64,000 bases of DNA from DATBVX01 sp963696675 (GCA_963696675.1 CAVOLM010000033.1:1-64000), one strand, 5' to 3'; positions 26,966-39,081 are shown, counted from the stretch's first letter. Program-made: numbers and translations. Notes: generated by a model not told the origin, from the letters alone.

Positions 26966-27937
26966 ATGCGTTACCGGCGCTTCGGCCGACTCGGCTGGCA
27001 AGTCAGTGAGATCGGCTACGGCATGTGGGGCCTGAGTGGCTGGACCGGATCCGACGACACGCGTACTCGCGCCGCGCTCAACGAGGCGGTGCGCCTCGGC
27101 TGCAATTTCTTCGATACCGCCTGGGCATATGGCGACGGGCACAGCGAGGGCATGCTCGGCGAGCTGTTTCGGACCCATCCGGATCAGCGGCTGTATTCCG
27201 CCAGCAAGATCCCACCGAAGAATCTCACCTGGCCTTCGCGTCGGGGCATGCGACTCGACGAAGTGTTCCCCGCGGATCACATCCGCGAATACGCCGTGCG
27301 CTCACTCGAGAATACCGGCCTTCCCAGGCTCGACCTGCTGCAGTTCCACGTCTGGGAGGATGCATGGGCGCGCGATGAACGCTGGGCTCGCGCCATCGAC
27401 GATCTGAAGCGGCAGGGCCTCATTGCCGCCGCTGGGGTCAGCGTCAATCGCTGGGAGCCCGCGAATGTCCTGCAGACTCTTCGGACCGGGCTCATCGATG
27501 CAGTGCAGGTGATCTACAACATCTTCGACCAGTCGCCCGAAGACGAGCTGTTCGCGGTGTGCCAGGAGCTCGACATCGCGGTGATCGCACGTGTGCCGTT
27601 CGACGAAGGTTCACTCACCGGGACTCTCACGCTCGACTCGAAGTGGCCCTCGGGCGACTTCCGTAACATCTACTTCGGCAAGGCTAACCTGGTGCCGACC
27701 GTCAAGCGCGTCGAAGCGTTGCGGCCGGTGGTGCCGGAAGGCATGACGATGGCGGAACTGGCACTGCGCTTCGCAATCTCCGATCCGCGGGTCAGCACGG
27801 TGATTCCAGGGATGCGCAGCATCGCGCACGTGGCGTCGAACATCGCCGTGTCTGATGGCAAGCCGCTGGCCGAGGAACTGCTCGGCCGATTACGTGCTCA
27901 CCGCTGGGACCGCTCCCCGACGCAGTGGTCGCACTGA
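26966..27937 (+). CDS. Aldo/keto reductase
   Basis: A 323-residue NAD(P)H-dependent oxidoreductase of the AKR fold. MRYRRFGRLGWQVSEIGYG starts the barrel. The catalytic Asp and Tyr are in NFFDTAWAYGDGHSE, and VIPGMRSIAHVASNI near the C-terminus binds the cofactor phosphate. The long insert with LQFHVWEDAW resembles the bacterial AKR group that acts on sugars or small carbonyls. It is probably co-transcribed with the cupin. Its stop lies one base from the stop of the convergent DUF11 gene. Confidence 0.88.
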   Translation: MRYRRFGRLGWQVSEIGYGMWGLSGWTGSDDTRTRAALNEAVRLGCNFFDTAWAYGDGHSEGMLGELFRTHPDQRLYSASKIPPKNLTWPSRRGMRLDEVFPADHIREYAVRSLENTGLPRLDLLQFHVWEDAWARDERWARAIDDLKRQGLIAAAGVSVNRWEPANVLQTLRTGLIDAVQVIYNIFDQSPEDELFAVCQELDIAVIARVPFDEGSLTGTLTLDSKWPSGDFRNIYFGKANLVPTVKRVEALRPVVPEGMTMAELALRFAISDPRVSTVIPGMRSIAHVASNIAVSDGKPLAEELLGRLRAHRWDRSPTQWSH

Positions 27938-27938
27938 A

Positions 27939-30900
27939 TCAGCGCAACCGGACGCGGAAGCGGACGGTGAAGGACGGATTACCCCCGGGACCGGCGGCGC
28001 TCATCGTGCCGGTCGGCGCGATTCGAAGACCGGTCACATTGGGATCGAAGCCCGCGGCATCAGGCACGGGCGTGTAAGTGTAGGGCGCCACGCCACCCGG
28101 CTGATTCGAATAGCTCACGTTCGACGCGTACACGTAACTCAGGCCGCTCACGGGTGTTCCGTTCAGGAAGGCGACCGGATCGCCACTCGCCGTCGAGACG
28201 TAGAGGTCCGAATTCGGCGGCACGAACTCGCTGATCACGAGCGTGCTCGCATCCACAGTGCCGGGTCCCTGGTTGGTGATCGTGAGCGAGTACAGCTGCA
28301 CGCTGCCCGGGATGCGCTTGGGATTGGTCGCATTGTTGTACGGATCGGAGATCACCTGCGAGGTGCGCGCGATGATGAGCGTCGGCTGCGGTATCACGAC
28401 ATCGAAGCTGCCGATACCGAGGTCGGTCACCGTGCCTTCCGTTCCTTCGGCAGCCGTGACCCTCATGGTCCAGGAACCTGCAGGTGCGGCGCCGGGGAGG
28501 GCGTAAGCTCAGCTCGTACGTCTTCGTCGCGGCCCCCGAGTCGTTGACTTGCGTCATCGCGGAGTTGGTGAGCACTGCGGTACCGACTGGATTCAGAAGT
28601 GTCACCGAGGCACTCGAAATATCGAAACTGCCGAACGGATCGCTCACGACGGCGCGCATGAAAACAGTTGAGCCGGGGAAGAACGAAGCCGTCACGACAC
28701 CACCCGCGTACGCAGCGTTGTAGCTCACCACGCTGCTGACGCTGATGACGGTGTTGCTGTTGAAGCTGACGTTCGAGCGCTGGGCCGCGGAGTTGGCCGG
28801 GTACACCAGCACGTCGCGACTCCCGCTGCCCGTGGTGTTGTTGGTCACCTGCAAGGAGATGGTTGCGCCGGCGGGCAGCGTGGTCGCCGTGATCGGCACG
28901 GTAAACGTCTGCAGTGTGGGAGTGGTGTCACTGGGCGTGAATGTGACTTGCGCCGTGCCCAGCGTGATGCCACCGCTCGCCGTCAGCGTGACCCGGACTA
29001 CGCGCGAGGTGCCGTTTCCAGTGCGAGTGAAATACAGCTGCACGGGCGCATTGCCCGCGGGCAGCGTGAAAGTAGTCGCCAGCGCCGGGGCCAGCACCCA
29101 GGTCTGACTATTGCCCTCTACGATGGTGACTGAGGGCGGCGCCGCCGGCGCCGGCGTGCGTGACAACTGCAGGCCTGATCTCAGGTAGAGAACCTTGTTG
29201 CCGCTGGATGGGATCTGGGATTGCGAGACGATGATCTGCGCCGCCGCCGGCGTCGCGCCGGGCCCGAACGTATTGATGACGGTTGCGGTGTTATCGATGG
29301 TCGCGCCGGGCGGTGTGCCGCCTGCGACTCTCACGTCGAACACGACCGTGACGGTGCCATTCGCGGGCACCGTGATGTTGGAAACGTCGAGAAATCCTGT
29401 GCCATCGGCCCCGGTGCCGGCCCCGGTCGAATTGTTCACGGCACCGGCCGGCAAGGTCACGACACTGAAGGAATTGACGTTGGCTGGAATGTCGTCGGTC
29501 ACGCGCACGCCCGGTGCGAGGACGCCGGCCGTTTCACGCAACGTGATCGTGTAGCGCAGGGTGTCGCCGGGATTCGCATCGCCGGCATTGAGGTCCGACA
29601 CGGTCTTGGTCGAGGTCGAGAGATTCGGCAGCACGACGTTGGTCGTATCGTTCGCCGTGTCATTGGCTGTGTTGAAATCCAGGCTCGCGCTCGACACGAC
29701 AGCCGTATTGATCTTCGAGGGCGCCCCCGCCTGGCCGGGCAGAACCGTGAGCGACAGGTCGGGCAAGGTCGCGCCCAGCGCGAGCGGTGGCGGGTGATTG
29801 CAGGTCACGGTCTGAGCCGCGGCGCTGCAACTCCACCCCGTGCCGGTGCCCGATACATATGTGAATCCGGTGGGGAGCGTGTCCGTCACCGTGATGGTGT
29901 TGTCTTCCTGCTCGAGCCCCACGCCGGTGCCATTGCTGACGCGGATCGTGTACACGCCGTTGGTGCCGGCGGAGAAGTTCGCCTACGTGAGTCTTGGTGA
30001 TGCTGAGATCGACGCTCGGCTCACTCGTGACACTCACGACCTGCGCCGTCAGCAGGACGAGGTCGCCGCCCGCTGAGAACACGGTCGTCGCCGACGTTTG
30101 CCCGGCTGAGACGTATGGATCTACGTTGAAGGTATCGACGTCGACGCCGTAGCTGGTCGCGACGCCCAGCGTGTTGACGGTGCCGTCGTAGGGCTGAGTG
30201 GTCGGATCGCTGGCGGGCACGACGATGCCGTCATCGAGCGCGTTGCCGTTGAAGCTCAACTGCTCGTTGAACCCGTTCAGCGGCGTCGAATTCTGCGGAT
30301 CGCCTTCCCACGCGACGATCGCCATCTTGCCGTTGATGGGCGCGACCGGCACGCGAAAGCCGTCAGGTGTCAGCGTGATCGAGCTGCCGCGGAAGAACTG
30401 CAAACCGTCGAATACGTTGATCGCGCGCAGATCCTCCGCCGCGCGCTGGTAGATCACGACGAGTCCCCAGCCCGCGACCACGGCCTGGCTGCCGCAATGA
30501 GGCGCGCCGGTGTTGACGGTGAGTCCGCTGAATGTGTAGTTGCCATTCCCGGTGACGCGTGTCGTCACGTCGGCGAAGCCGCCGAAGTACGGGAACAGCG
30601 TGCCGCCGTTGTTGAACGTGGTGGTGAACGTGCGAGTCGCCGTGAGCGCCGAACCGGCGAAAGTAACGGTCGAGTCGATCGTGGCTCCCGTCTGCGAGCC
30701 GCCCCAGTACAGATAGGCGGCGAGTATCGTCGAGCCCGCTGGAATGCCGGCGACGCGCAGCCGTGCTGCTCGCGCCAACGGCGCAAGCGTCACCCGTATT
30801 CGGCTGCGTACGGAGCGATCCGCCGGTCGCAACGAAGTTGATGTTGCCGACGAAGCGCGCGTAGCGGGTGATGGTTTGTGAAAAGGCCGTGGCGGGGCCA

Positions 30901-30944
30901 AGGAGCAGCCCCACCAAGGCCAGCCACGCCAGTGTTCGCCTCAT
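27939..30944 (-). CDS. Exported DUF11-repeat surface protein, frameshifted
   Basis: A secreted protein of roughly 1000 residues. The signal peptide MRRTLAWLALVGLLLGPATA starts at 30944. The N-terminal region (YLYWGGSQTGATIDSTVTFA, VVIYQRAAEDLRAINVFDG) is followed by DUF11-type beta-sandwich repeats: NTITVTDTLPTGFTYVSG, PGDTLRYTITLRE and VYTIRVSNGTG. The C-terminus ends NPSFTVRFRVRLR with no sorting signal I recognise. Frameshifts near 30790, 29975 and 28500 split it into four readable pieces. DUF11 repeats occur in large cell-surface proteins. The Thr/Ser/Asn/Gly-rich composition fits an extracellular protein. Confidence 0.75.
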
Positions 30945-31085
30945 TGCAACACTCAGGATTACCCTTGCAATCGTGATCGCCGCCGCGCCGCCTCCGCCGT
31001 CACTGCGGAACACCCTGCGCAAATCGGCTCGCTCACTGTATAAGTCTTTGAGTTCCAAGCGCGTGGAGCCGCTCACAGGGCCTTT

Positions 31086-31610
31086 ATGTCAAGCGTGATC
31101 GAGCGCACAAATCGCCCCCAATCGCAGCCCATTCTGTCGCTCGTGGTGGCGATGGCCGAGAACGGTGTGATCGGCAACGCAAATCGCCTGCCGTGGCACC
31201 TGCCGGCGGACCTGAAGCACTTCAAAAGTGTGACGATGGGCAAGCCGATGCTGATGGGCCGCAAGACCTTCGAATCGATCGGCAAGGCGCTGCCCGGGCA
31301 GGCGCAATCTGGTGATGTCACGCGGCCGTCCGATCGATGCGCCCGGCATTGAAACGGTGGCGAATCTCGAGGCGGCACTCGCGGCCACTCAGGACGCCGA
31401 CGGAGCTCATGGTGATCGGTGGAGCGGACATCTTTCGGTTGTGTCTGCCGCGTGCGCAACGCATCTATCTCACCCGGGTGCACGCGCCGATCGCGGGGAT
31501 ACGCGCTTTCCCAACATCGACTGGAATGAGTGGCGCAGCGTGCAACGAACCGCGCAGGCCGGCGGATGACCGGAACGCTTACGCGATGACGTTCGTGACG
31601 CTGGAGCGGA
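31086..31610 (+). CDS. folA: Dihydrofolate reductase, frameshifted
   Basis: Rejoined, this reads as FolA: LSLVVAMAENGVIGNANRLP with the substrate-site Asp region WHLPADLKHFK, then MGKPMLMGRKTFESIGKALP, LMVIGGADIFRLCLP and RIYLTRVHAPIAG. At least four indels interrupt it, near 31285-31310, 31400, 31495 and 31565. Three are an extra base in a short run and one is a missing G in a G run. The reductase supplies tetrahydrofolate and pairs metabolically with ThyA. The 3' end is approximate because the true stop is not readable. Confidence 0.85.
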
Positions 31611-31631
31611 GGTCGCCGTCGCGCGGCGACC
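31611..31631. terminator. Hairpin between folA and the convergent membrane-protein gene
   Basis: GGTCGCCG (31611-31618) and CGGCGACC (31624-31631) form a perfect 8-bp GC-rich stem with a 5-base loop, at the expected 3' end of folA and 12 bases from the end of the convergent gene at 31643. There is no T-tract, so terminator function is inferred. Confidence 0.45.
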
Positions 31632-31642
31632 CCGAATGTCCC

Positions 31643-32065
31643 TCACTCTTTGTAGACCCAGGCGCCGGCGACACCAGCGAGGACGGTCTCGATCAGACCC
31701 TGCAAGCCCCATTTCACCAGCAGGTCGTCCGGATACAGGCCGATGACGTGATGGTCGATGAGTCCCGGCACGTAGCCGCCGAGGAACATCGCAATCGATA
31801 CGATGACCGCAGTGCGAACGCCCGGTCCGAGGCGCGTCCGCGCCGCGGCGTAGAAGAAGATCAGCACGAGTCCAACCAGCAGGCACAGTACCGCGTAAGC
31901 CAGGTAGGCACTCGAACTCATCGCCGCCGCGAGTCCGAGCTCATTGAGGCGTGCCGTCACCGGTGCTCCCCACACCTTGACGGCCATGAATCCTTCGATC
32001 ACGTAGATGACGAGCGCGGCGACAACGCCGCCGCCGATCCAGCGCGGAACATTGATTCCACCCAT
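31643..32065 (-). CDS. Four-helix membrane protein, unknown function
   Basis: A 140-residue integral membrane protein. Helices are visible at VVAALVIYVIEGFMAVKV, LAYAVLCLLVGLVLIFFYA, TAVIVSIAMFLGGYVPGLI and GLIETVLAGVAGAWVY. AGGGGG about 8 bases upstream of the ATG supports the start at 32065. It is convergent with folA. I do not recognise the family. Confidence 0.75.
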   Translation of the reverse strand: MGGINVPRWIGGGVVAALVIYVIEGFMAVKVWGAPVTARLNELGLAAAMSSSAYLAYAVLCLLVGLVLIFFYAAARTRLGPGVRTAVIVSIAMFLGGYVPGLIDHHVIGLYPDDLLVKWGLQGLIETVLAGVAGAWVYKE

Positions 32066-32221
32066 GGGCTATCCCCCTCGGTTTGTTGATGTTGTCATCG
32101 GCCCGAGGCAGCGACGCCGCCGACCACGGGGCGAACGGGCGAGGAGGGTACGCCGAGGGGACAGCGACCGGCAAACGGCTCGACTGGACCCATTACAATA
32201 GCGCCCGGCCTGGAGACATGC

Positions 32222-32678
32222 ATGGAACACCAACGCAGGATTCTTCCGCCGGTCTGGTTGTTGCTTGCAGTGCGGCTCGCTGATCGCTTGCACTACGTGA
32301 TGCCGATCATGCGCATCGTTCCCGCGCCGTGGTCGTACTCTGGCGCGCTGCTCGTGCGTGCTCGGCATTGCGATCAGCGCCACCGGGTGCCGGCGCGTTC
32401 AAGCGAGTCGGCACGCCGGTCGTACCCTTCGAGCCTTCCACCGCACTCGTGACCGATGGGCCTCTACCGGTTCACGCGCAATCCGATGTACCTCGGACTC
32501 GTGCTGAGCCTGCTCGGCGCCGCGATCCTGCTCGGTAGCCTGGGCGCGTTGCTGACCGTTCCGGTATTCGCGTGGATACTGCAGACGCAATTCATCACAG
32601 GGGAAGAGCGCTTTCTCGAAGGAAATCTTCGGCGAGCGCTATCTCGCGTACAAGCAGCGCGTGCGACGCTGGCTATGA
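32222..32678 (+). CDS. ICMT/PEMT-like membrane methyltransferase, frameshifted
   Basis: When the frames are joined this reads as a small isoprenylcysteine carboxyl methyltransferase-like protein: an N-terminal helix (ILPPVWLLLAV), the GTPVVPFEPSTALVTDG segment, the signature YRFTRNPMYLGLVLSLLG, FITGEERFLE, and a C-terminal YLAYKQRVRRWL with stop at 32676-32678. At least three indels interrupt it. The family methylates membrane-associated substrates using SAM; bacterial members are mostly uncharacterised. It is followed 26 bases later by the PQQ dehydrogenase. Confidence 0.75.
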
Positions 32679-32704
32679 GGACGACAATAGATCGGGAGCG
32701 CGCA

Positions 32705-34675
32705 ATGACGTTGAATCGAGAAGCTCTCGCGCGCATGCCTCATCGTCTGCATGCTGCTCGCGTCCTGCAGCGACGGCGGCAAGGTCGATCGTCCGAACGG
32801 CCCGGGCGCGGAATGGACGAGCTTCGGCGGCAGCCCCGGCGGCGGGCACTATTCGCCAGCGAATGAAATCACGCCGGCGAATGTCCATGCACTGAAGGTC
32901 GCGTGGGTTCATCGCTCGGGCGATGTTCGCGGGCCGCCCGCGGAAGGCGCCGGCGCGATCAACGGCCCTCTGCAGCAGACCGGTTTCGGCGCCACACCGA
33001 TCGTCTCCGGCGACACGCTTTACTACTGCACGCCTTACAACCGGGTGTTCGCACTCGACGCGGCGACGGGCAAGGAACGCTGGGTGTTCGATCCGCATGT
33101 CGACATGAGCCAGGAGAACGCGCCCGCTTGTCGCGGTGTCTCGCTTTGGATGGGCGCCGAGGGCCAGGAGAAGTGCGGCAAGCGCATATTCACCGGGACG
33201 CTCGACGCGAGGTTGATCGCGCTTGATGCGGAGAGTGGCGGCGCGTGTGCGGATTTTGGCACAGGACGGCGAGGTGGATCTCAACGTCGGGCTGACACCG
33301 CACGGCTCGAAGGAATACAGCGTCACGAGTCCGCCGGCCATCCTGGGCGATACGGTCATCGTCGGCGCGCTGGTCGCCGACAGTTTCCGCAAGGGCGTGC
33401 CGGCCGGCGTCGTGCGCGCGTTCGATGCGCGCAGCGGTGCACTCAGGTGGGCGTGGAATGCCGTACCGCCGGGCGAAACCGATGTCAATCCTGACGGAAC
33501 CTATCGCGCCGGCACGCCCAATGTCTGGTCGATCATCTCGGTCGATCCCGCGCGCAATCTCGTCTTCCTGCCGACCGGCAACGCCGGCAACGACTATTTC
33601 GGTGCCGACCGCGAAGGGCTCGACTACTACTCGAGCTCGGTGGTCGCGCTGGACGGCGCGACCGGCAAGGTGGTGTGGCACTTCCAGGCCGTGCATCACG
33701 ATCTCTGGGACTACGACATGCCGGCACAGCCGACGTTGACTCGATCTGACGATCAACGGCGAGAGCGTTCCGGCGCTGGTCGAAGTCACCAAGATGGGCT
33801 TCACGTTCGTGCTCAATCGCGAAACGGGCGAGCCGCTCTTTCCAGTCGAGGAGAAGCCTGCGCCGCAGGACGGCGCGGTGCCGGAGGAACATCTGAGCGC
33901 AACGCAGCCCGTACCTCGCTCCCCGCAGCCAACGGCCCGAACGCGGCTGACTGCCGGATGATGCGTGGGGCTTCACATTCTGGGACAAGGGCAAGTGTCG
34001 CGACGACACTCAAGGGATTGCGCACCGGCGACATCTATCAACCGCCGTCGCTGCAGGGGTCGGTGATCAATCCTTCGACGTTCGGCGGCAACGATTGGGG
34101 ATCACCTGCGATCGATCCCGTCAGCAAGCGGATGGTCGTGGCCACGACTCATGTCGCGCTGTCGGTCAAGCTCGTGCCGCGGGCGCAATGCGGCCCGCTC
34201 AACCCGGACTTGCCGCAAACCGGCTCTGCATATTGCGCAGTTGTCGTGCCGGTGCTCTCGCCGTGGGGCGCGCCCTGCACCAAGCCGCCGTGGGCGACGC
34301 TCGACGCCGTCGATCTGTCGTCCGGCAAGATTGCCTGGACGCGTCCGCTCGGTGAGCTGGGCCCCGCCGCCAAGTGGCCGCTGTCGAAGATGGACGGTGC
34401 GGCCTTCTCGATCGGCGGTCCGCTCATCACCGCGACGGGCCTGATCTTCATCGGCGCCGGCACCGATCCCGCGTTCCGGGCTTACGATCTCAGCACCGGC
34501 AAGGAGCTATGGAAGGGCACGTTGCCGACCACGGCAAACTCGGTGCCGATGAGTTACCGGCTCGGCGACAACGGCCGCCAGTTCGTGGTCGTCGCGGCGG
34601 GCGGTCACTTCGCGCTGAGCGGAATGGCTCCCCGCGGGCGACTACCTGATGGCGTTCGCGCTGCCGACGGAGTGA
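32705..34675 (+). CDS. PQQ-dependent dehydrogenase, frameshifted
   Basis: A quinoprotein of the membrane glucose dehydrogenase/alcohol dehydrogenase type, about 650 residues when joined. The N-terminus looks like a lipoprotein (CMLLASCSDGGK in a shifted frame). The first blade starts WTSFGGSPGGGHYSPANEI. FALDAATGKERWVFDPH, VVALDGATGKVVWHFQ and AYDLSTGKELWKG are the W-motif repeats of the propeller, and HHDLWDYDMPAQP contains the conserved Asp base region. Shifts occur near 32745, 33250, 33740, 33950 and 34630. It would oxidise a sugar or alcohol in the periplasm and pass electrons to the respiratory chain. No PQQ synthesis genes are in the window. Confidence 0.8.
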
Positions 34676-34684
34676 TGTGAGGAG

Positions 34685-36351
34685 CTAAGGATGGAGTGCG
34701 GACGTTGGGTCGACGGTGCCGCCGCCATGGGCAGTCGCGAGCTCGGTCATCGAGCGCCGCAACGCCTTCCAACGCCGTCCGCGCACTCGACGATAGGACT
34801 TGGTGAAACGCCGCCGCATGTCGTCAGCGGTCAGACGCTGACGCTCGGTGAAGACGCCCATCAGGAAAACGGTTTCCCCCGGCATCTTGCACGTTCGGGT
34901 GCCGACCATGGCCCGGAACCTGTCGGCCGCGACGCTTGCGTCCTGGTGAGAACCGAGCCTGTTCTGCAGGCGTCGGATGGAGTGCAGCAACTCGCTCGCG
35001 CTCTCGCCATAAAAGCCTTCGAATGACTCGAGCGCATAGCGCAAGCGTTTCGTGCGCCGCCGGACATCGTGGTAGGCAGCCGAGTTCATGTGCTTGTCCG
35101 CCTCGTCAGCCGAGCGCCGGAGTTTTTTGAAAGTTCGGCGAATCAGCCTTGGTGCAACCAGCGCGGCAATCGGGTTGTTGCGTTTGACGGCCATCCGGTT
35201 CGGCTTGAAGAGTGCGACTGCGCAGTCGCTCGACCAGGCGCCGCGTCGACTCTCGATCGAGCGCGGCCAGCATGCTGGCCCGGGCATGTTGCCGTTCCGC
35301 ATCGAGTCGGCTGCGTAACGGACTCAGCCGCTGGCGATCGATTTCACTCAGCTCCGCCGCAAATCGATCCAGCTCGCCGAGCTGGACATCAAGATCGCGC
35401 ACCGCGCCGAGCGTACGCACGAGCGCCTTCCAGGCAGGACGCTGCCTTGAGATCGCCTTCGGCAGATAGGCCTCGAACAGTCCCAGGCTCGTATCCAGTC
35501 GACGCGCTGCGACCCGCAATTCGTGCAGGCGCTCCTCATTCTCGCCGAGCCGCGCAGCGGGCTCGCAGGTCAGCCAGGTCCACAAATGGCGGCGCAGATT
35601 CGCGCGCGCGACCTCGCCGATACTCAGTGTCGGATCAATCAGCATCGAGCCGAGATCCGCCGATACCGGTGCGGCGAGCCCGGTGGATTTCAACCCCACT
35701 TCGTATTTGCTGTCTGTCGCGGCCTCGAGTTGGCACTCGACGCGCAGCTGATCCACCAGACCCTCGAGCGATTCCGCGGGTTCAGTCAAGGCTTCCACGT
35801 CGACCCGTTTCAGGCGCGCCCTGGACCCTCCGTCGGCACTCGCAACTATCGTTTCATCCAGGGCGATCTCTGCAGCCTGCTCGCCCTCGTCCTTCATGAC
35901 AGCGAAGCACTGGCGCTGTGTGCGCACGCGAAACAACGTCCGCAGCGGCTGCGTGCCGGCCACCGCCTGCACCCGCACGCCGACCGGCCCATTGCTTTGC
36001 GTAAAGGAAGCCTGTTCAGCTGACGGAAGTGCCTCATTGATCTCGCGCCTGATCCTGAGCCCATCGGACCCGGGCGCGAGGTCCTTCAGAGTCGCTTCCG
36101 CCTGACCTGGAACGTCCCGCAGGCGCAACGCGAACCCGGCGCGGTGGAAGCGCCAGTCCTCCGTGTCAAGGTACGTGTCGTAGATCGTGCGGCTGGGGCG
36201 CGGCTCGATCGTGAAGCCGCCAAAGCCGCTATGGTCGCTCAACCATTGACGCACCTGGGTCAGGTCGCGAGCGGCGAGCTGCCACTCGATTTCCTGGTGA
36301 GGATGTGCCGCGGCGTGTGTCGGTCTGAGTCAGTTCTGCATCGCCGGGCAT
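34685..36351 (-). CDS. CYTH-CHAD domain protein, frameshifted
   Basis: The N-terminal CYTH domain begins with EIEWQLAARDL in frame upstream of residue QWLSDH and includes YLDTEDWRFHRAGFALRLRD and YEVGLKSTG; this is the triphosphate tunnel fold. The C-terminal CHAD domain has LHELRVAARRLDTSLGLFE and RRTKRLRYALESFEG, with conserved His and Arg that bind polyphosphate. Frameshifts occur near 35210 and near 36310, and the likely ATG is at 36351. It follows kmo by 10 bases on the same strand. CYTH-CHAD proteins are inorganic triphosphatases or polyphosphate-associated proteins. Confidence 0.8.
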
Positions 36352-36361
36352 GAGCGCAATT

Positions 36362-37803
36362 CTACAGGTCGATAGCTCGCAGTCCCAACTGAGTAGCTAC
36401 CATTGTTAACGCCATGTCAACGGCTTCGGTAACCCCTAGAGAGCCGACAATCTCGTTTGCACGAGCCTGCGTCGCGAGCGACCAGTCGATCTGATCGACG
36501 GCCGTCGCCTTGACCGTCAGTTCGTCGAGAATCTCCTGCTGAATCCGGCCGCGCTCGAGTGCCTGTGTGTACGGAATCTCGTGATGAAACATCACCATCG
36601 AGTAGCGCGGAATGAACTGCTCCGGGAAGCGCTGCTCGAGCTGCAGCGACAGCTCCTTCTGCAGGACGAACTTCGGATCGCGCACCGAGTCGCGCATCTC
36701 GACGTAGTTCTCGAGCGCCATCTGCGCGATCGCATCGGCGTTGGGCTTGCGCACGCGATCGACACGCGCGAATACCCGTCCCCAGTCTTCGTATCGGTCG
36801 AGCGCAGCATCGAGCGCCACGCAGTCCTCGAACGCGCAATTCATGCCCTGGCCGTGAAACGGCACGATGGCGTGCGCGGCATCGCCGATGAGCAGCGCGC
36901 GATCGGCGAACTTCCAGGGCGCAGCGCGCACGGTCACCATGGCCCCGGTGGGGTGGTCGAAGAAGTCCTCGCTGAGGTCGGTGATCAGCGGCTGAGCATC
37001 CGCGAACCGACGTGCAAAGAACCTCTGCACGGCATCGCGGCTCGCGAGTGTGGCGAAACTCTCCGGACCTTCAGCCGGCAGGAACAGCGTCACCGTGAAA
37101 CTGCCGTCGATGTTGGGCAGTGCGATCAGCATGTAGCCGCCGCGCGGCCAGATGTGCAGCGCGTTCGTTTCCATGCGGTGCTTGCCACCGGGGCCGGCGC
37201 GGAATCGTCAGCTCCTTGTAGCGATGCGAGAGCACTTCCTCGCTCGCCTGCGTGCGGCCGTCCGCGTGCATCGCGGCGCGGACCGCCGAGCTCGCGCCGT
37301 CGGCACCGATGACGGCCGCAGCCGCGACTTCCTTCGTCCGGCCGCTCGCTCTCATCGAGCAGGCGCAGCCGCCCGGCACGGAAATCGAGACCCTGGCAGT
37401 TGTGACGGAACTCGAACAGTGATCGATGCGATGCGCTCGAGCTCCGTCAGCAGCAGCTTGTTGAGCTCGGCGCGCGACACGGAATGGATGACCTCGCTGT
37501 CGTTCTGCCCGTAGCGCTGCAAGCGTGGTGCGCCCGTGCTCGTCGTGAATCATGCGTCCGCGCATCGGGATCATCAGTGGCCGCACGGCATCGAGGACGC
37601 CGGCGCGCTCCAGCGCATGAATTCCCCGATCTGCAAGCGCGAGGTTGATCGAGCGTCCGGCGCTGATCGACTTCGCGGCGCATGTCAGGGCGACGTTCGT
37701 ACACGGTCACAGGCACGCCGCGGCGCGCGAGGAAGATTCCCAGCAGCGAGCCGGCGGGACCGGCGCCAACAATCGTGGCAGGGGAGAACTTCACCGTGCT
37801 CAC
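36362..37803 (-). CDS. kmo: Kynurenine 3-monooxygenase, frameshifted
   Basis: An FAD-dependent hydroxylase converting L-kynurenine to 3-hydroxykynurenine with NADPH. The N-terminal FAD motif is ATIVGAGPAGSLLGIFLARR. The second FAD motif is RALLIGDAAHAIVPFHGQGM, followed by NCAFEDCVALD, which is characteristic of KMO. HIWPRGGYMLIALPNIDGSF is also diagnostic. The middle third (about 37180-37680) is scrambled by several indels; the C-terminal 270 residues are intact. The start overlaps the kynU stop (ATGA). Confidence 0.88.
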
Positions 37804-39081
37804 TCGGCGAGGCTTGCGGCCAGCGCGTCGACGAACTCCCAGACCTCGGTGAAAGTGTTGTAGAGCGGCACTGGCGCGACGCGAATGATGTCGGGCTCGC
37901 GCCAGTCGCAGACGACGTCACGTTGCTCCAGCGCGGCGAACACGCGCTTTCCGGACGGCACGCCCGAGCGCAAGCGTAGCGAGAGCTGGCAGCCGCGATC
38001 GTTCGGATCGCGCGGCGTCACGATCTCGATCTGCCCGGCGCAGTCGCTCACTCACCAGGAATTCAAGAAATCCGGTGAGCCGCCGGGACTTCTCGATCAC
38101 GCGGCCCATGCCGGCTTCGCGGAACATCGCCAGCGATATCACCAGCGGAGCCATCGACAGGATCGGCGGATTGCTGATCTGCCAGCCCTCGGCGCCCGAC
38201 AGCACCTCGAAGTCGGGCTGCATGAGGAAGCGCTTGGCCTTGTCGTGGCCCCACCAGCCGGCGAACCGTGGCAGGTTGGACGCCTCGGCGTGCCGCTGAT
38301 GCACGAAGCAGCCGGCAACGGCTCCTGGTCCGGCGTTGAGATACTTGTAGGTGCACCAGCACGCGAAGTCGGCGCCCGAGTCGTGCATGCTGCAGCGCGA
38401 CGTTGCCGGCGGCGTGCGCGAGGTCGAAGCCGACTCTTGCACCCGCCGCATGCGCCGCTCGCGTAATCCGCGCGATGTCGAAATTCTGCCCGGTCCGGTA
38501 TTGCACGCCGGGCAGCATCACCAGTGCGATGCGATGGCCTTCGCGCGCCAGCAACGCTTCGAGATCCTCGTGACGCACGCAATCCTCACCGGCTGCGGGG
38601 CGCGGCTTCGATCAGGGCCTGCTGCGGCCGAATAGCCGTGATGACCGAGGTGCGACACGACCGCGTAACGGTCGGACGGAAAGGCGCCTTGTTCGATCAG
38701 GATGCAGTGCCGGTCGGAGGTCGGCCGGTAGAAGCTCACCATCATGAGATGCAGGTTGACGGTGAGCGTATTCATGTTCACGACTTCCGCGGCGTTCGCT
38801 CCGACGAGGAGTGCGGTGTCGTTCGTGAGCTGCTCGTGATAGGGCAGCCAGGGGCGGCGCGCTTCGAGATGGCCGAGGACCGCGTAGCGGGCCCAGTCTT
38901 CCAGTTCCTCGTCGATCAGGTCACGCACCCCCTTCGGCTGCAGACCGAGCGAGTTGCCGCAGAAGTAGATCGCGGTGGATCGCGCGCGTCCGGGCGGCAG
39001 ATGAAAGCGCGAGCGAAACTCGGCCAGCGGGTCGTTGCGATCCAGCGTTTCGGCATGCTCGCGCGACGCTTCGAAACTCAT
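37800..39081 (-). CDS. kynU: Kynureninase, frameshifted
   Basis: A PLP enzyme cleaving 3-hydroxykynurenine to 3-hydroxyanthranilate and alanine. Family motifs are IYFCGNSLGLQPKGVRDLI near the N-terminus, AAEVVNMNTLTVNLHLMM, GFDLAHAAGN, and the PLP-Lys site TYKYLNAGPGAVAGCFVH. GWWGHDKAKRFLM and ISNPPILSMAPL complete the pattern. Three frameshifts are apparent (near 38615, 38395 and 38050). The start overlaps the stop of the formamidase gene (ATGA). Confidence 0.9.
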
